Assembly: GCA_900618065.1 (NCBI GenBank)
Contig: UYIL01000003.1
Coordinates: 186,001-250,000, forward strand
Direction: 5' to 3'
DNA: 64,000 nucleotides
Origin: Streptococcus thermophilus
GTDB taxonomy: Bacteria; Actinomycetota; Actinomycetes; Mycobacteriales; Mycobacteriaceae
The notes beneath the pieces were generated by a model that saw only the letters and a program-made list of their open reading frames with translations, made no database searches and had not been told where the DNA came from. Made by a program: the position numbers and the translations under genes. This document shows positions 63,308 to 64,000 of the stretch, piece by piece. Numbering within the stretch: the first letter of the stretch is position 1; each line of letters begins with the position of its first letter.

Positions 63308-64000
63308 ATGCGAGTTGCTGTTTTCGGCTATCAGTCGTGGGGATACCGGACGTTGTCTGCGGTCATCAATGCTGGTCATGAAGTAGTTTTGGTAGTTACG
63401 CACCCTGCCAGCGATCACCCTTATGAGCAAATGTGGGCAGACTCCGTTGAGGAGCTCGCCAGCGAACATGAGCTCCAGGTGTGTGTCACTGAGCGCGTGG
63501 GTCAAGACGTCATTGAGGCGTTGCGCGATGCTGCACCAGACATCATCGTGGCCAACAATTGGCGAACCTGGCTTCCTCCCGAGGTTTTCAGCCTGGCCAA
63601 GCACGGCGCATTGAATGTCCACGATGGTCTCCTGCCCGAGTACGCCGGATTTTCGCCCATCCTGTGGGCGCTGTTGAACCGGGAAACTCACGTGGGCGTC
63701 ACTGTGCACGAGATGGATGAAGTGCTGGACGGCGGACCCATCGTTGCCCAGCGCGCGATCCCCGTGGGTCCGCAGGACACCACCACGGATCTCGTGGCCA
63801 AGACCATCGACCTCATCGAGCCCCTCGTGGAACGCGCATTGAGTGACGTCGCCCAAGGCACCGCCACTGCGCAACCTCAAGATCCCACCCGCGCTACGTA
63901 CTTCCACAAGCGCGGCGAGCAGGAATCTCGCATAGATTTCACCCAACCTGCGGAAGATATCGCCTTGCTGGTCAGGGCGCAGTCCGACCCGTACCCCAAT
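63308..64000 (+). CDS. N-hydroxyornithine formyltransferase-like protein (cut by window edge)
   Basis: 231 codons are visible and the frame is open at the right edge. The fold is that of methionyl-tRNA formyltransferases: MRVAVFGYQSWG at the start, then ALNVHDGLLPEYAGFSPILW with the catalytic His, and GVTVHEMDEVLDGGPIVAQ with the catalytic Asp. It lies next to an iron box in a siderophore cluster, so it most likely adds formyl from 10-formyl-THF to hydroxyornithine, as CchA does for coelichelin. No Shine-Dalgarno is evident, so a short or leaderless transcript is possible. Confidence 0.88.
   Translation, partial: MRVAVFGYQSWGYRTLSAVINAGHEVVLVVTHPASDHPYEQMWADSVEELASEHELQVCVTERVGQDVIEALRDAAPDIIVANNWRTWLPPEVFSLAKHGALNVHDGLLPEYAGFSPILWALLNRETHVGVTVHEMDEVLDGGPIVAQRAIPVGPQDTTTDLVAKTIDLIEPLVERALSDVAQGTATAQPQDPTRATYFHKRGEQESRIDFTQPAEDIALLVRAQSDPYPN

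Overview
The window reads as a chromosome segment of a Corynebacterium. Supporting marks are the order gyrA - DUF3566 membrane gene - tRNA-Ile - tRNA-Ala, the actinobacterial block crgA-pknB-pknA-pbpA-rodA-pstP-fhaB-fhaA, McbR-like and DtxR-like operators, frequent GTG/TTG starts and high GC. Species cannot be fixed from the sequence alone.

Layout. 1-1000: two TenA-family genes under a TPP riboswitch. 1184-3243: small secreted or membrane-anchored proteins. 3309-4172: a ribbon-helix-helix antitoxin and a Doc-like toxin gene held apart by two copies of a short palindromic element. 4248-7446: gyrA, a DUF3566 gene and two tRNAs. 7568-9491: an AT-richer AlbA/ATPase regulator gene bracketed by operator-like repeats. 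9616-15799: flavin monooxygenase, deacetylase lipoprotein, a CPBP protease/histidine kinase/response regulator operon, and a YdhR/nitroreductase-like pair. 16198-20378: secreted glycosidase, a third copy of the palindromic element, a repeat-bearing secreted protein and a secreted lipase. 20448-24744: a YhgE/Pip membrane protein with an unusual ABC-type ATPase, a divergent TetR regulator and a membrane protein. 24931-31167: methionine block, metF-metE and metQ-metN-metI, each preceded by a McbR-like operator. 31332-33994: cyclophilin, rhomboid protease and aldehyde dehydrogenase. 34111-34343: a non-coding cluster of DnaA boxes. 34407-43614: the cell-shape and Ser/Thr kinase operon.

43803-45884: tRNA-Leu followed by an IS1249-family remnant that is itself interrupted by an apparently intact IS3-family element. 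From 45916 to the right edge lies a siderophore gene cluster: MbtH-like protein, a two-gene ABC exporter, an ornithine/lysine N-monooxygenase, a 3618-residue three-module NRPS (A-T-E, C-A-T-E, C-A-T, no thioesterase), a stand-alone esterase and a formyltransferase cut by the edge. Gene content, NRPS layout and adenylation pocket residues all match, as I recall it, the coelichelin system of Streptomyces coelicolor. Three DtxR-type iron boxes precede its transcription units. I regard this as the most notable system here, with two mechanistic oddities: complementary loss of motifs in the two ABC proteins, and loss of the catalytic histidine in the third condensation domain.

How parts work together: the kinase/phosphatase/FHA operon controls elongation and septal peptidoglycan synthesis; the met genes form a methionine synthesis plus uptake set; the siderophore block makes, exports and presumably releases a hydroxamate peptide under iron limitation. 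No ferric-siderophore uptake genes are visible; they may lie past the right edge.
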